Assembly: GCA_937894465.1 (NCBI GenBank)
Contig: CALCRE010000180.1
Span: 1 to 33,625, forward strand
Direction: 5' to 3'
DNA length: 33,625 nucleotides
Source of the DNA: an uncultured Clostridia bacterium
GTDB lineage: Bacteria > Bacillota > Clostridia > JAAYHZ01
This document shows, one piece after another, positions 7,807-16,579 of this stretch. The notes beneath the pieces were generated by a model. That model saw only the letters and a program-made list of their open reading frames with translations, was not told where the DNA came from and ran no database searches. The position numbers and the translations under genes are program-made. Position 1 is the first letter of the stretch, and every line of letters begins with the position of its first letter.

Positions 7807-9054
7807 TTAGTTATCAACATCCAGGATTGCTCCCAGCCTTTTTAGTTTTTCTTGAAGTTGAGGGACAGATATGGTTCTTGCATCCTTTGTCCGTGCCGCC
7901 ATGGATGCTGCAACACCGGCAGCTTCCCCGGTGGCAAACCCGGGAGCCATGCGGCGAACTGATGAATGGGCTGCCTGATCGGTGGAAATACACCTCCCGC
8001 AGACGATCAAATTGGGAACTTCATTGGTTAACAAGGCTCTGTAAGGTATAGAATAGCTTTTGTCCAATGTGTAATATACGGCGTTACCATCATTTCGAAA
8101 ATGTACGTCTACCGGACAAGAAGCACGAGCGATACGATCTTCAAAGTTTCTACCGGTTTTGACATCCTCTTCATTCAAGATATATACACCTTTCATTCTT
8201 CTGGTTTCACGCACTCCGATTACAGGTGCCGTTTGTTCGATATATGCGTTTTCAAATCCCGGAAGAAACTTTTTAAATACATTTAAAATATCCCAGGCTT
8301 GTTTTCTGCATTGGAGAGTGGCCTTGGTCAAATCCGATGCTAAAAGTCCGCTCATACCATAAACCTCAGTCATATTAAAATAGGCGCTTCCTTTGCGGGG
8401 ATGCGGGAAATAGCACACTGATCTTCCATTTACGGCATATTTGTTGTAAATCTCATTCATATTGGCAAGAGGAAGACATGCATCAAAATTGATTCCGGAT
8501 ACGATCATCATCATCGTCATTCCCTGTTGGCCTGTGGTACTTGCAAGATCTTCAAAAGGAACTCCGCATAATGCACATAAGTCGCCGTCTCCGGTGGCAT
8601 CCACAAATGTTTTACCTTGAATCTCCAAGTCACCTTGCTTGGTGAGTGTGATGAGTTTTAAAATTCGACCGGTTTCATCTTTTACCACATCCCGTACCCA
8701 TCCATAATATAAAATACTGACGCCATTATCCAAACAAAGACGTTCTAGCTCTATTTTCAGATATTCACTGTCACAAGTAGGACCGTAAAGAGTCATGGGG
8801 GTAGATGCATCGGAGGACCTTGAAGCTAATTTTTTTAGGAGCTGTTTTCCAGTCCCGCCTAAAACGTATTTTCCTTTGATTCCCCAAGTGGTGATGGGTT
8901 GCACAAGGCCTAAAGTACCCATACCTCCGAGGGCTCCGTTTCTTTCAATTAATAACGTTTTACATCCTTCCCGTGCGGCGGCTACAGCGGCCATAGCACC
9001 TGATATGCCGCCACCGGTCACTACTACATCATACATTTGTGAATAAGTATACAT
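7807..9054 (-). CDS. FAD-dependent oxidoreductase (PF12831-type)
   Basis: The 415-residue protein has an N-terminal Rossmann dinucleotide-binding motif (YDVVVTGGGISGAMAAVAAA, Gly14/16/19), the ERNGALGGMGTLGLVQP segment that follows it in FAD_oxidored proteins, and VDATGDGDLCALCGVPFE near residue 150, a hallmark of that family. The C-terminal half contains GRCISTDQAAHSSVRRMAPG and ATGEAAGVAASMA, the second FAD contact region. Members oxidise varied small molecules; the substrate here is unknown. The start at 9054 lacks a good Shine-Dalgarno; an in-frame ATG six codons later is an alternative. A plausible promoter (9095-9122) lies just upstream. It is the first gene of a pair with the NodB-like protein 32 bases downstream. 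Confidence 0.88.
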   Translation of the reverse strand: MYTYSQMYDVVVTGGGISGAMAAVAAAREGCKTLLIERNGALGGMGTLGLVQPITTWGIKGKYVLGGTGKQLLKKLASRSSDASTPMTLYGPTCDSEYLKIELERLCLDNGVSILYYGWVRDVVKDETGRILKLITLTKQGDLEIQGKTFVDATGDGDLCALCGVPFEDLASTTGQQGMTMMMIVSGINFDACLPLANMNEIYNKYAVNGRSVCYFPHPRKGSAYFNMTEVYGMSGLLASDLTKATLQCRKQAWDILNVFKKFLPGFENAYIEQTAPVIGVRETRRMKGVYILNEEDVKTGRNFEDRIARASCPVDVHFRNDGNAVYYTLDKSYSIPYRALLTNEVPNLIVCGRCISTDQAAHSSVRRMAPGFATGEAAGVAASMAARTKDARTISVPQLQEKLKRLGAILDVDN

Positions 9055-9094
9055 CTTTTGACACCCGCTTTTGTTTATTTACCGTTCAAAAGCA

Positions 9095-9122
9095 ATTATA
9101 TCATGAATACACTTAAGTTGAA
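9095..9122 (-). promoter_or_regulatory. Promoter of the FAD oxidoreductase/NodB-like pair
   Basis: On the minus strand, -10 TATAAT (9095-9100) with extended TG (TGATATAAT) and a weaker -35 TTCAAC (9117-9122) at a 16-base spacing, about 40 bases before the start codon. Confidence 0.6.
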
Positions 9123-9163
9123 CCGTTAGAATTTAAAGTTATTGTTGAGCCTGTTATATAGTT

Positions 9164-9844
9164 TTACGGATTGACAACTGTAGCCGTCTGCCCCGCACCA
9201 CGGGCATCACATGCCAGCTCGGTCCAAGTCATGCAACCGACTATGCCATCCGCTGAAATCCCCCGATCCCGTTGAAATCTCATTACTGCATTTTGGGTAC
9301 CCGCACCGAAAACTCCGTCCAAGCCGCTTCCGGTATAGCCTAATGCATTCAAAGCATCTTGAAGCACCAACACATAAACGCCTCTGCTACCAAATCGTAA
9401 TGTGGGATATCCTGCGGCACATGCAGGAGTTCCGGTTCTCCTGTCAAAGTGCACCCATGTGGGTGTCAAGTATTCCGGTTCGACATAACCCCACACTCCC
9501 AAGCTTTCTGCCAGGTTTCTCAACTGTGCCCGTTCGGCTGACGTCAGGTTTTGAGCCACATCAAAGGATACTCCGGCATAATGTTGGGACTGACACCCGT
9601 GGCCGCCTTCCCAAATTCTCTTAAATGCAAAACCGACATAAATAGGTCTTCCCCAATTAGTTCTTGTTACATTAAAAGCTTCAATGGCTCTTCGGTCACT
9701 CCAAAGAACCGTACTGTTGCTACTGCCTCGAAACTCGTTTACAAGAAGATTATTTCCCTCACTATAGGGCATGGGTTGGCTCTCTTCCCTCTCATAACGT
9801 TCAATGGCATTAATTTCGGGATTATATATTAATATGGTGGTCAT
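9164..9844 (-). CDS. M15-type D-Ala-D-Ala carboxypeptidase-like protein with peptidoglycan-binding domain
   Basis: The 226-residue protein combines two domains. Residues about 35-140 resemble the M15 (DacA/VanY-like) zinc peptidases: GCQSQHYAGVSFDV places His88 and Asp95 in the HxxGxxxD metal motif, and PTWVHFDRR supplies the third ligand, His132. Residues about 148-212 are a PG_binding_1 domain (LRFGSRGVYVLVLQDALNAL, then DGVFGAGTQNAVMRFQRDRG). Family members trim peptidoglycan stem peptides. No signal peptide is visible: the N-terminus is MTTILIYNPEINAIERYERE, so export may need another route, cell lysis, or forespore-type release. AGGAGG lies 8 bases before the ATG. It is divergent from argJ and appears to be a single-gene unit. 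Confidence 0.85.
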   Translation of the reverse strand: MTTILIYNPEINAIERYEREESQPMPYSEGNNLLVNEFRGSSNSTVLWSDRRAIEAFNVTRTNWGRPIYVGFAFKRIWEGGHGCQSQHYAGVSFDVAQNLTSAERAQLRNLAESLGVWGYVEPEYLTPTWVHFDRRTGTPACAAGYPTLRFGSRGVYVLVLQDALNALGYTGSGLDGVFGAGTQNAVMRFQRDRGISADGIVGCMTWTELACDARGAGQTATVVNP

Positions 9845-9991
9845 AACATGTCCTCCTGTTTATTTATGGAACGGGTCTACGCCCTTTCTTTCATTATATT
9901 CAGCTGTTTTACAAGTTGTTCCTTATGCTTTCCAGCCATGAATTGCTAATCAAGATAAATTTCAAAAAACTTGCAATATAGCATAATATAA

Positions 9992-10020
9992 TTGAATATA
10001 GTGTGGATTTAATGTATAAT
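9992..10020 (+). promoter_or_regulatory. argJ promoter
   Basis: -35 TTGAAT (9992-9997), a 17-base spacer and a perfect -10 TATAAT (10015-10020), 27 bases before the argJ start codon. No ARG box was identified with confidence. Confidence 0.8.
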
Positions 10021-10047
10021 AAATTCATATGAAATTGAGGTGATTGA

Positions 10048-11253
10048 ATGATGAAATTAGTTCAGGGCGGTGTTACTGCTCCTATAGGCTATTTTGCGAC
10101 CGGTATCGCATGTGGACTAAAAAAAGACAATCAATTGGATTTGTCAATTGTGTGTTCCGAAGATATGGCTGTTGCAGCGGGGGTATTCACACAGAATACC
10201 GTAAAAGGCCATTCATTGCAATTGACGATGAAAAATATAAAGAACGGTTATGCGAATGCGTTGGTGATCAACAGCGGAAATGCCAATGCATGTAACGGAT
10301 CGGAAGGATACGAAGATGCTTGCGAAATCGCTGAAACGGTTGCTCAGATGATGGATTTAGAGCCTGAGGATATCTTGGTGGGTTCTACCGGCGTAATCGG
10401 CAAACCTTTGGATATGGATAAAATTCGCCCGGGGTTGGATGAGCTGATCAGCAATATGAATCCGGAAGGCGGGCATGAAGCCGCGTTAGCCATAATGACC
10501 ACCGACACTTTCGCCAAGGAAATCTCATTGCAAACTCAGATCAACGGCAAGACGGTGACCATCGGCGGTATGGCCAAAGGTAGCGGTATGATCCATCCGA
10601 ATATGGCAACATTGATCGGTGTCATCACCACCGATGCAAACATATCCAAAAGTGTTCTGCAAAAAGTTTTATCATCATGCACGGAAAAAACTTTTAACAG
10701 AACCTCTGTAGACGGGGACACCAGTGTTTGCGATATGGTGATATCATTGGCCAATGGCATGGCGGAGAATGAAAAGATCGACGAGAACTCCAAAGCCTAC
10801 GACGAATTTTATCAAGCTTATTTGCATGTATGTACCGAACTGGCAAAAATGATTGCAAAAGACGGAGAAGGTGCTACAAAACTCATCGAAGTCAGGGTGA
10901 ACGGTGCCAAGTCATCTGAAGACGCTAAAAAAGCCGCTTTTGCAATTGCAAAATCTCCCTTGGTAAAAACAGCAATGTTCGGACAAGATGCCAACTGGGG
11001 ACGTATTATCACCGCTTTAGGTTACTCCGGTGCGGATTTCGATCCGAATAAAACAGATATCCATATCGGGGATTTGTTAGTATGTAAATCCGGAGAAGCT
11101 GTTGCTTTTGACGAAACTCACGCATTGGAAATTTTGAAAAGCGACGAAATCCTTTTGTCTGTAAAACTGAATGAAGGCAAGTTCGGCGACAGGGTCTGGA
11201 CATGTGACTTTTCATTTGATTATGTAAAGATTAATGCCAGCTACAGGTCGTAA
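10048..11253 (+). CDS. argJ: Glutamate N-acetyltransferase / amino-acid acetyltransferase (ornithine acetyltransferase)
   Basis: ArgJ moves the acetyl group from N-acetylornithine to glutamate, and bifunctional forms also use acetyl-CoA, which closes the cyclic arginine pathway. The 401-residue length is typical. Motifs seen: VINSGNANACNG near 75-86, GSTGVIGKPL, and the autoproteolysis site KGSGMIHPNMATLIGV. In that site the precursor is cut between Ala187 and Thr188, and Thr188 becomes the nucleophile. The C-terminus VKINASYRS is the usual end. GAGGTG precedes the ATG at 10048; a second ATG follows at once. No other arg gene is in the window, so the gene stands alone, whereas argC-argJ-argB-argD clusters are common. 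It converges with the Amidase_6 gene with 9 bases between the stops and no clear terminator. Confidence 0.97.
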   Translation: MMKLVQGGVTAPIGYFATGIACGLKKDNQLDLSIVCSEDMAVAAGVFTQNTVKGHSLQLTMKNIKNGYANALVINSGNANACNGSEGYEDACEIAETVAQMMDLEPEDILVGSTGVIGKPLDMDKIRPGLDELISNMNPEGGHEAALAIMTTDTFAKEISLQTQINGKTVTIGGMAKGSGMIHPNMATLIGVITTDANISKSVLQKVLSSCTEKTFNRTSVDGDTSVCDMVISLANGMAENEKIDENSKAYDEFYQAYLHVCTELAKMIAKDGEGATKLIEVRVNGAKSSEDAKKAAFAIAKSPLVKTAMFGQDANWGRIITALGYSGADFDPNKTDIHIGDLLVCKSGEAVAFDETHALEILKSDEILLSVKLNEGKFGDRVWTCDFSFDYVKINASYRS

Positions 11254-11262
11254 AATCATGCA

Positions 11263-11757
11263 TTATAGATTAACACCTGCGATCTTGATAAATCGTAAAT
11301 TTTCATAAACATATTCACTCAAAGGACAATTAAAACAATTCCTGTCATGGGTCGTAACAAAAATGCTCGACTCCGTGACAGGACTTTTTATATCATTAAT
11401 CATCAATGAATGTGAAAAGCGATTCATACCCTCGAATTGAAGTTGAACAATATCCCCCGGTTCCACATGATAGATGTCACTGATTTCACCTACAGGTCCG
11501 GCACCTTTGTTTCCTAATAAAAATTGGTACAGGAACTCCACACCGGTCCAAGCGGGACTTCTGTTGTTTACGTTGATATAAAACCAACCGTGCACAGGGG
11601 TGTAATTCATGACACCGGATCCTGCATGCAGGCATTGGGAGATAAAATTGGTGCAATCGCCTCCTATCGAATCGAATGCGTAATACTGCTTGTTTCTCCC
11701 GTATGCCCACTTTCCGGCATATGCTATTGCTCTATCTCGATTATATTGCTTTTTCAT
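11263..11757 (-). CDS. Amidase_6-type putative amidase domain protein
   Basis: The 164-residue protein matches the Amidase_6 pattern, a papain/NlpC-like fold common in Clostridia and Bacilli. RDRAIAYAGKWAYGRNKQYY is followed by GGDCTNFISQCLHAGSG, with the presumed nucleophile Cys35, then NRFSHSLMIND with His116, and TTHDRNCFNCPLSEY. These would form a Cys-His-(Asp) centre that cuts peptide or amide bonds, plausibly in cell-wall peptides. No signal peptide is visible. The domain usually stands at the C-terminus of longer exported proteins, so this is a stand-alone form. The ribosome site before the ATG is weak. It is 38 bases downstream of the acyltransferase gene on the same strand, so co-transcription is likely. 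Confidence 0.82.
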   Translation of the reverse strand: MKKQYNRDRAIAYAGKWAYGRNKQYYAFDSIGGDCTNFISQCLHAGSGVMNYTPVHGWFYINVNNRSPAWTGVEFLYQFLLGNKGAGPVGEISDIYHVEPGDIVQLQFEGMNRFSHSLMINDIKSPVTESSIFVTTHDRNCFNCPLSEYVYENLRFIKIAGVNL

Positions 11758-11795
11758 ACCTTATCATATGAAGGCAATTTTAGGGATATGCTTAT

Positions 11796-13049
11796 TTAAA
11801 GTGTGATAAACCGATTTCTGTAATATTGTTCACCATACCGTTGAATATCCTTGAATAAAATAAACCCGCAACCGTTGTACATATATATGCCTTTGTCCAT
11901 GTATTCGAACAATTTCTTTTCCAGTGTGGTTTTGGGTGTGACATCCGAGATATCATATTTACCAAACATAAAAAAGTTGGTTCCCTTTTCATCGGATTTT
12001 ACCGGAGCCAAATAGAATTCCCTTTGAAAACGAATAATATTACTGTCTTCTTTTAATAACAGCTCCAAACCGTTTCCCAATAACCATGAACTGCAGTAAA
12101 AAGCTTTCGGATGCTCATTCGGGTAATGCTCCTTGTAGAAAGAAATAGCAGTTTTCAAAGAATAGGCACAATCTTCATAGGGCATTCTTCCTCTTCCCCC
12201 CGGAATATGGATGTTCAAAACATTGTCTCCTACATCCAATCCGATTTCCCATTCTTCTTTATGTAATATGATCACCTTATTACTGACATAACCTGTCGGC
12301 ATTACAGGATTTCCGGTGATTGTGTTGTCGTCTTCCGAGAAAACCGTCTTGAAGGCATCCGGGTCACTGACATTGTTTGTTCCGTCTATCAAGCCGTCTT
12401 TTCTGACGATTTGCTCGTTAACAAAAAACGCTACGGTTGTGTCATCTTTTTTATGTCTGAACACTTTCAAGGAGTAATTTTTCTTAAACTCATATTGCAG
12501 ACGGCCGATATTAATGAATACACCTTTAAAAACCCGACACATCCAACTGTGACAATCCACATACCAGATACCATATGTATTGTGATATCGATAAAACTTT
12601 TCCATCAAGTCATACAAAGTATGTTCCAACGTTGCACGTTCAATACCGTGCTTTCGAAACTCTTCCTTGATCAGTCCGATGCCGGATATGTAGACAATGG
12701 CATCAAAGCCGCCCCTCAAATCCCCCAACACATTATGAAGGTCCGGCCAAAGGGACAATGTTTCGGCAGGTTTGTGCTGTTTTACAAAAACAACATAGTT
12801 CATGTGGAACAAAAAGCGTGCCAAGTATTCATCCTTACGTACATGATCCAATGTGGTAAGGATCATTTCCAACACTTCATCGATCAAATGTAAATATTGG
12901 TTCTGCTCCACAATGAAATCCTTTTGCAGAAATTCCGCATCCAAGGAAAAACAAGCCTGGGAATGATCCCACAATTCAGCCCATTCTTCCTCGTGAATTT
13001 TCTCAACCTTCAGCTTTTCCAGTACTTCGTGAAAACTAGGATACCCCAT
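11796..13049 (-). CDS. Acyltransferase-domain protein (NAT_N / GNAT_C type)
   Basis: The 417-residue protein has the two-part layout of a Bacillota family annotated as acyltransferase domain-containing. An all-helical N-terminal half (about 1-140) precedes a GNAT-like C-terminal half (about 150-410). Characteristic text includes NVLNIHIPGGRGRMPYED near residue 270, the CAYSLKTAISFYKEHYP helix, and AFYCSSWLLGNGLELLLKED, then SNIIRFQREFYLAPV. The biochemical substrate is unknown to me. No signal or membrane segment is present. GAGGTG sits 6 bases before the ATG. It lies between clpE upstream and the Amidase_6 gene downstream, all on the minus strand. Confidence 0.78.
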   Translation of the reverse strand: MGYPSFHEVLEKLKVEKIHEEEWAELWDHSQACFSLDAEFLQKDFIVEQNQYLHLIDEVLEMILTTLDHVRKDEYLARFLFHMNYVVFVKQHKPAETLSLWPDLHNVLGDLRGGFDAIVYISGIGLIKEEFRKHGIERATLEHTLYDLMEKFYRYHNTYGIWYVDCHSWMCRVFKGVFINIGRLQYEFKKNYSLKVFRHKKDDTTVAFFVNEQIVRKDGLIDGTNNVSDPDAFKTVFSEDDNTITGNPVMPTGYVSNKVIILHKEEWEIGLDVGDNVLNIHIPGGRGRMPYEDCAYSLKTAISFYKEHYPNEHPKAFYCSSWLLGNGLELLLKEDSNIIRFQREFYLAPVKSDEKGTNFFMFGKYDISDVTPKTTLEKKLFEYMDKGIYMYNGCGFILFKDIQRYGEQYYRNRFITL

Positions 13050-13090
13050 AATAACACCTCGTAAAGTTATATCAAATTATTTGCTAGTCA

Positions 13091-15502
13091 TTATTCTAAA
13101 CTTTCAATCATTTCGATCTTATTGCTTGTAATATTTACATCCAATGCACCGTCTTTCACGGATAAGGATACCGTATCTTGATGTTTTAATTTTTCCCGAA
13201 GGAATAAGTCACTCAAAAGATCCTCAATATGAACTTGAATAGCCCTTCTCAAGGGACGTGCACCATATTGCCTGTTATATCCTTTTTCGGAGACGAATGT
13301 AACGACATCATCGGTATACTTCAAATGAATATCCTTTTCCGCTAAGTCCTCTGCCAAATCATTTAACATCAGCACGGCAATCTTTCGTATATCATCTTTG
13401 TTCAATTCGGTGAATATCACCACATCATCCACACGGTTCAAAAACTCAGGTCGGAATATTTCCTTCAAGGCTTCTTTTACACTGTCTTCTATAGAATCCG
13501 TTTGGTTGGCAGTAAAACCGATTCCCTTAGACTTTAATGTGGTTCCGGCATTTGATGTCATAATAAGGACAGTGTTTTCAAAAGATACGGTTCTTCCATG
13601 ACTGTCGGTCAACCGTCCATCTTCCATAATCTGCAACAATATATTGAATACATCCGGATGAGCTTTTTCAATTTCATCCATCAATATGACCGAATATGGC
13701 TTTCTTCTGATCTTCTCTGTCAACTGTCCACCGTCGTCATATCCTACATATCCGGGAGGAGATCCGATGAGTTTTGATACGGTGTGCTTTTCCATAAACT
13801 CACTCATATCCAGACGAATCATGTTCTCTTCGCTTTCAAACAATTCTTCGGTGAGAGCTTTCACCAACTCGGTTTTCCCGACACCGGTAGGTCCTACGAA
13901 TATAAAGGAAGCAGGCCTTTTTTTTCGTTTCAAACCGGAGCGGTTTCTCCTTATGGCTTTTGAAATGGTGGTCACAGCATTGTTTTGGCTGATTACCCGT
14001 TTATGAAGATTTTCCTCTAATTTCAACAACTTGTCAGCTTCAGCTTGAGTAATGCGTTGAACCGGTATATTCGTCCAAACTTCGATTACTGCGGCGATAT
14101 CCTCCTCCTTGAGGCTGTAGTTGCCGATTTTTTCACGATTTTCTTTCAACTGTTCTTCCGCATTAATTCGTTTGGATTTTAATTTTGCGGCTTTTTCATA
14201 ATCCTGTACAACACCGTCGATGACATTGCTATCATTTTCAGCTTCGATCCAGTCGATTTCTTCCATAAGCTCAATTTCACGCGTAATGTATGGATTTTCC
14301 AAATTGGCTTTCGAACCGGCTTCGTCGATAACGTCAATGGCTTTATCCGGTAAGTACCGTTCACTGATGTATCGCTCGGATAAAATAACGGCAGCTTCCA
14401 CCACATCACGGTCAATTTTAACCTTATGGTAGTCCTCGTAATAATCCTTGATTCCCATAATGATTTCCACTGCGTCGTCTATGCTCGGGTCATCCCCAAT
14501 GATCGGTTGAAAACGTCTTTCCAATGCGGAGTCCTTTTCAATGTGTTTACGATACTCATCTAATGTAGTTGCTCCTATAACCTGCACCTCTCCCTTGGCC
14601 AATGCAGGTTTTAGAATATTTGCAGCATTCATTGCCCCTTCCGCATCACCGGCTCCCATAATATTGTGAATTTCATCGATCACCAGCACGACATTACCCA
14701 ATGCTTTGGCTTCTTGAAGGATTCCTTTCATTCGAGCTTCAAATTGTCCTCTGAAATGAGTACCTGCAACAATACCTGTCATATCCAACAGATAGACGCG
14801 GGTGTTTTTCATTTTTGCAGGGACTTCACCTTTCGCAATTTTTACCGCTAATCCTTCTGCAATAGCTGTTTTACCCACACCGGGTTCTCCTAAAAGGCAC
14901 AAGTTGTTCTTGTTCCTCCTGTTGAGAATTTGAATGGCCCTATTGATCTCCCGTGTTCTTCCGATCACCCTGTCCACCTGCCCTGCCGCAGCTTTTGCAG
15001 TCAGATCCGTACCGAATGTATCTAGATTTTTAGTTTTTATTCTTTGTTTATTCTTGTTCGTATTTTTTTGCTTCTTTTGTCCAAATTCTCGATTTCTGTT
15101 TTCGTCGTCCAAAGTCGCCTCCGCTCCATGATCCTGAATATCATCCCGTTCACCTTTTTGGTTGGGAAAAAAGCGATTGATGAAACCCATAATTGAGTTT
15201 TGTGATCCATCCTCAGGTTGAGGAGATATATCGGCAAAGTCACCGATCTCTTCTCCCGAATCGTCTAAATCTTCCATGTCATCCAATTCTCCGTCTCCTA
15301 GCATCTTATCCATCATATCGGTGTTCATTCTGTCCAAATCCTCTTCGGACAAACCTGTTTGTTCCAATATATCGTTGATCGGCTTAATGCCTTGTTTTTT
15401 TGCACAGGAAATACACAACCCCTGTTGTATCTGTTTTCCGTTGATGATTTTAGTTATAAAGACTACTGCAATATTTTTTTTGCAAATAGAGCACTTTATC
15501 AT
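13091..15502 (-). CDS. clpE: ClpE-like ATP-dependent Clp protease ATP-binding subunit
   Basis: A two-ring AAA+ unfoldase, 803 residues. The N-terminus is a C4 zinc finger (Cys4, Cys7, Cys30, Cys33), not the Clp_N repeat of ClpC or ClpA, which is the ClpE signature. A long acidic then Lys/Asn-rich linker follows (about 45-160). AAA-1 has Walker A GEPGVGKT and Walker B VVLVIDEIH. A short middle region carries a UVR-like motif (QDYEKAAKLKSKRI). AAA-2 has GPTGVGKT, DMSEFMEKHTVSKLIG and a C-terminal ClpB_D2-small domain. It unfolds substrates for ClpP, which is not in this window. B. subtilis ClpE is about 700 residues, so the extra length is mostly the linker. The start gives the finger directly, with AAAGGA about 12 bases upstream. 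No CtsR operator is visible upstream. A ClpC variant is the alternative name. Confidence 0.9.
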   Translation of the reverse strand: MIKCSICKKNIAVVFITKIINGKQIQQGLCISCAKKQGIKPINDILEQTGLSEEDLDRMNTDMMDKMLGDGELDDMEDLDDSGEEIGDFADISPQPEDGSQNSIMGFINRFFPNQKGERDDIQDHGAEATLDDENRNREFGQKKQKNTNKNKQRIKTKNLDTFGTDLTAKAAAGQVDRVIGRTREINRAIQILNRRNKNNLCLLGEPGVGKTAIAEGLAVKIAKGEVPAKMKNTRVYLLDMTGIVAGTHFRGQFEARMKGILQEAKALGNVVLVIDEIHNIMGAGDAEGAMNAANILKPALAKGEVQVIGATTLDEYRKHIEKDSALERRFQPIIGDDPSIDDAVEIIMGIKDYYEDYHKVKIDRDVVEAAVILSERYISERYLPDKAIDVIDEAGSKANLENPYITREIELMEEIDWIEAENDSNVIDGVVQDYEKAAKLKSKRINAEEQLKENREKIGNYSLKEEDIAAVIEVWTNIPVQRITQAEADKLLKLEENLHKRVISQNNAVTTISKAIRRNRSGLKRKKRPASFIFVGPTGVGKTELVKALTEELFESEENMIRLDMSEFMEKHTVSKLIGSPPGYVGYDDGGQLTEKIRRKPYSVILMDEIEKAHPDVFNILLQIMEDGRLTDSHGRTVSFENTVLIMTSNAGTTLKSKGIGFTANQTDSIEDSVKEALKEIFRPEFLNRVDDVVIFTELNKDDIRKIAVLMLNDLAEDLAEKDIHLKYTDDVVTFVSEKGYNRQYGARPLRRAIQVHIEDLLSDLFLREKLKHQDTVSLSVKDGALDVNITSNKIEMIESLE

Positions 15503-15583
15503 GATTCTTTTTTATCCTTTCAGGAGGTATGAATTGATATTCTACTTTCATTCATAACTCATTAGCATTGTAAACATTAACAA

Positions 15584-15592
15584 ATTATATCA
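15584..15592 (-). promoter_or_regulatory. Extended -10 promoter candidate for clpE
   Basis: On the minus strand TGATATAAT provides an extended -10 element about 80 bases before the clpE start. No good -35 lies 16-18 bases upstream, so recognition would depend on the extended -10. Confidence 0.45.
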
Positions 15593-15721
15593 CAATAAAT
15601 GTACTGCAAACTATTTTTATCAGGATCATTCGACACTTATATCGGTTGTTCTTTTTAAATATATGCAGTTTACCGGCAACTCTTCCTAAACTATCTAAAT
15701 TATGATTTTAAATGTTGTAGC

Positions 15722-16579
15722 CTATACATTTCCCAAGTATACAGTCTTTAAATGTTTGTCCGCAATATGCTTCAATTGGTATATCACATTCAGGTCGGTA
15801 GGAGATTTTCTGTAATTGTGCGCCGGAAAATATCGGGTCAGATGCAACGGTATGTCCCGTGACAAACCTGCAATAAAATTTACCACTTCTTCGAATTCTC
15901 CGGGATCATCGCTTATTCCCGGCACAATAAGCATGGTTATTTCTAAATGGACTTTTGCTTTATGGATTCTTGCAATGTTGTTTTTAACGACCTCCAACTC
16001 CCCGCCTAATACCTCCTTGTACTTTTCTTTGTTGTAGCACTTTAGGTCAATGTTTGCGGCATCTACAAACGGCAAAAGCTCATCGAGAGGTTTTAATGAA
16101 ATGAATCCGTTGGACACCAATACATTTTTCAGCCCGGATGCTTTGACAGCCTTGCAACAATCCAACACGTATTCATACCCGGTCAACGGTTCATTGTATG
16201 TATACGCCACACCGATGTTACCATGCTTTTTCAAATCAATCGCCAGCCGGACGATTTCTTCAACGGATTTGTATTCTACATCCGGTTTGATTCTGGAAAT
16301 TCTATGGTTTTGGCAAAAAGGACAGTTCATGTTGCAACCATATAAACCCAAAGACAGTATGGTGCTACCCGGCATGAACCGAAACAACGGTTTTTTTTCG
16401 ATAGGGTCCAATGCCAATGAAGATATCTGTCCGTAATTCTCAGCGAACAAAGTACCGGAAATATTTTTCCTACTCATACAAAATCCGTACTCAAAAGGCG
16501 CAATACTGCAAACTTTCGGACATAATGTACACAATACCGTCAATTCATCCTTTTTAATATAATACGAAGCTTCTTTCAT
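15722..16579 (-). CDS. amrS: AmmeMemoRadiSam system radical SAM enzyme, short C-terminus
   Basis: The 285-residue protein belongs to the radical SAM family that co-occurs with AMMECR1 and Memo/LigB-like proteins. The N-terminal cysteines (Cys17, 20, 24, 34 in CTLCPKVCSIAPFEYGFC) and the CxxxCxxC cluster motif (GCNMNCPFCQNH, Cys82, 86, 89) are intact. GVAYTYNEPL, LVSNGFIS, ANIDLKCY and TRYFPAHNYR are also family segments. Chemistry is unknown; glycyl-radical-activase-like or modification roles have been suggested. The protein ends at TVYLGNV. From memory, relatives continue about 30-40 residues with a further Cys pair (CPNCG-type) that is absent here. ATG overlaps the preceding stop by four bases (ATGA). 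It is last of three coupled genes. Confidence 0.92.
   Translation of the reverse strand: MKEASYYIKKDELTVLCTLCPKVCSIAPFEYGFCMSRKNISGTLFAENYGQISSLALDPIEKKPLFRFMPGSTILSLGLYGCNMNCPFCQNHRISRIKPDVEYKSVEEIVRLAIDLKKHGNIGVAYTYNEPLTGYEYVLDCCKAVKASGLKNVLVSNGFISLKPLDELLPFVDAANIDLKCYNKEKYKEVLGGELEVVKNNIARIHKAKVHLEITMLIVPGISDDPGEFEEVVNFIAGLSRDIPLHLTRYFPAHNYRKSPTDLNVIYQLKHIADKHLKTVYLGNV

Noticed and set aside
15521..15530. AGGAGGTATG on the plus strand as a gene start
   Set aside because: The ATG is one base from the ribosome-like site and no frame of useful length follows; it lies in the clpE leader.
15503..15720. CtsR operator expected before clpE
   Set aside because: No GGTCAAA heptad repeat on either strand; only an extended -10 is visible.
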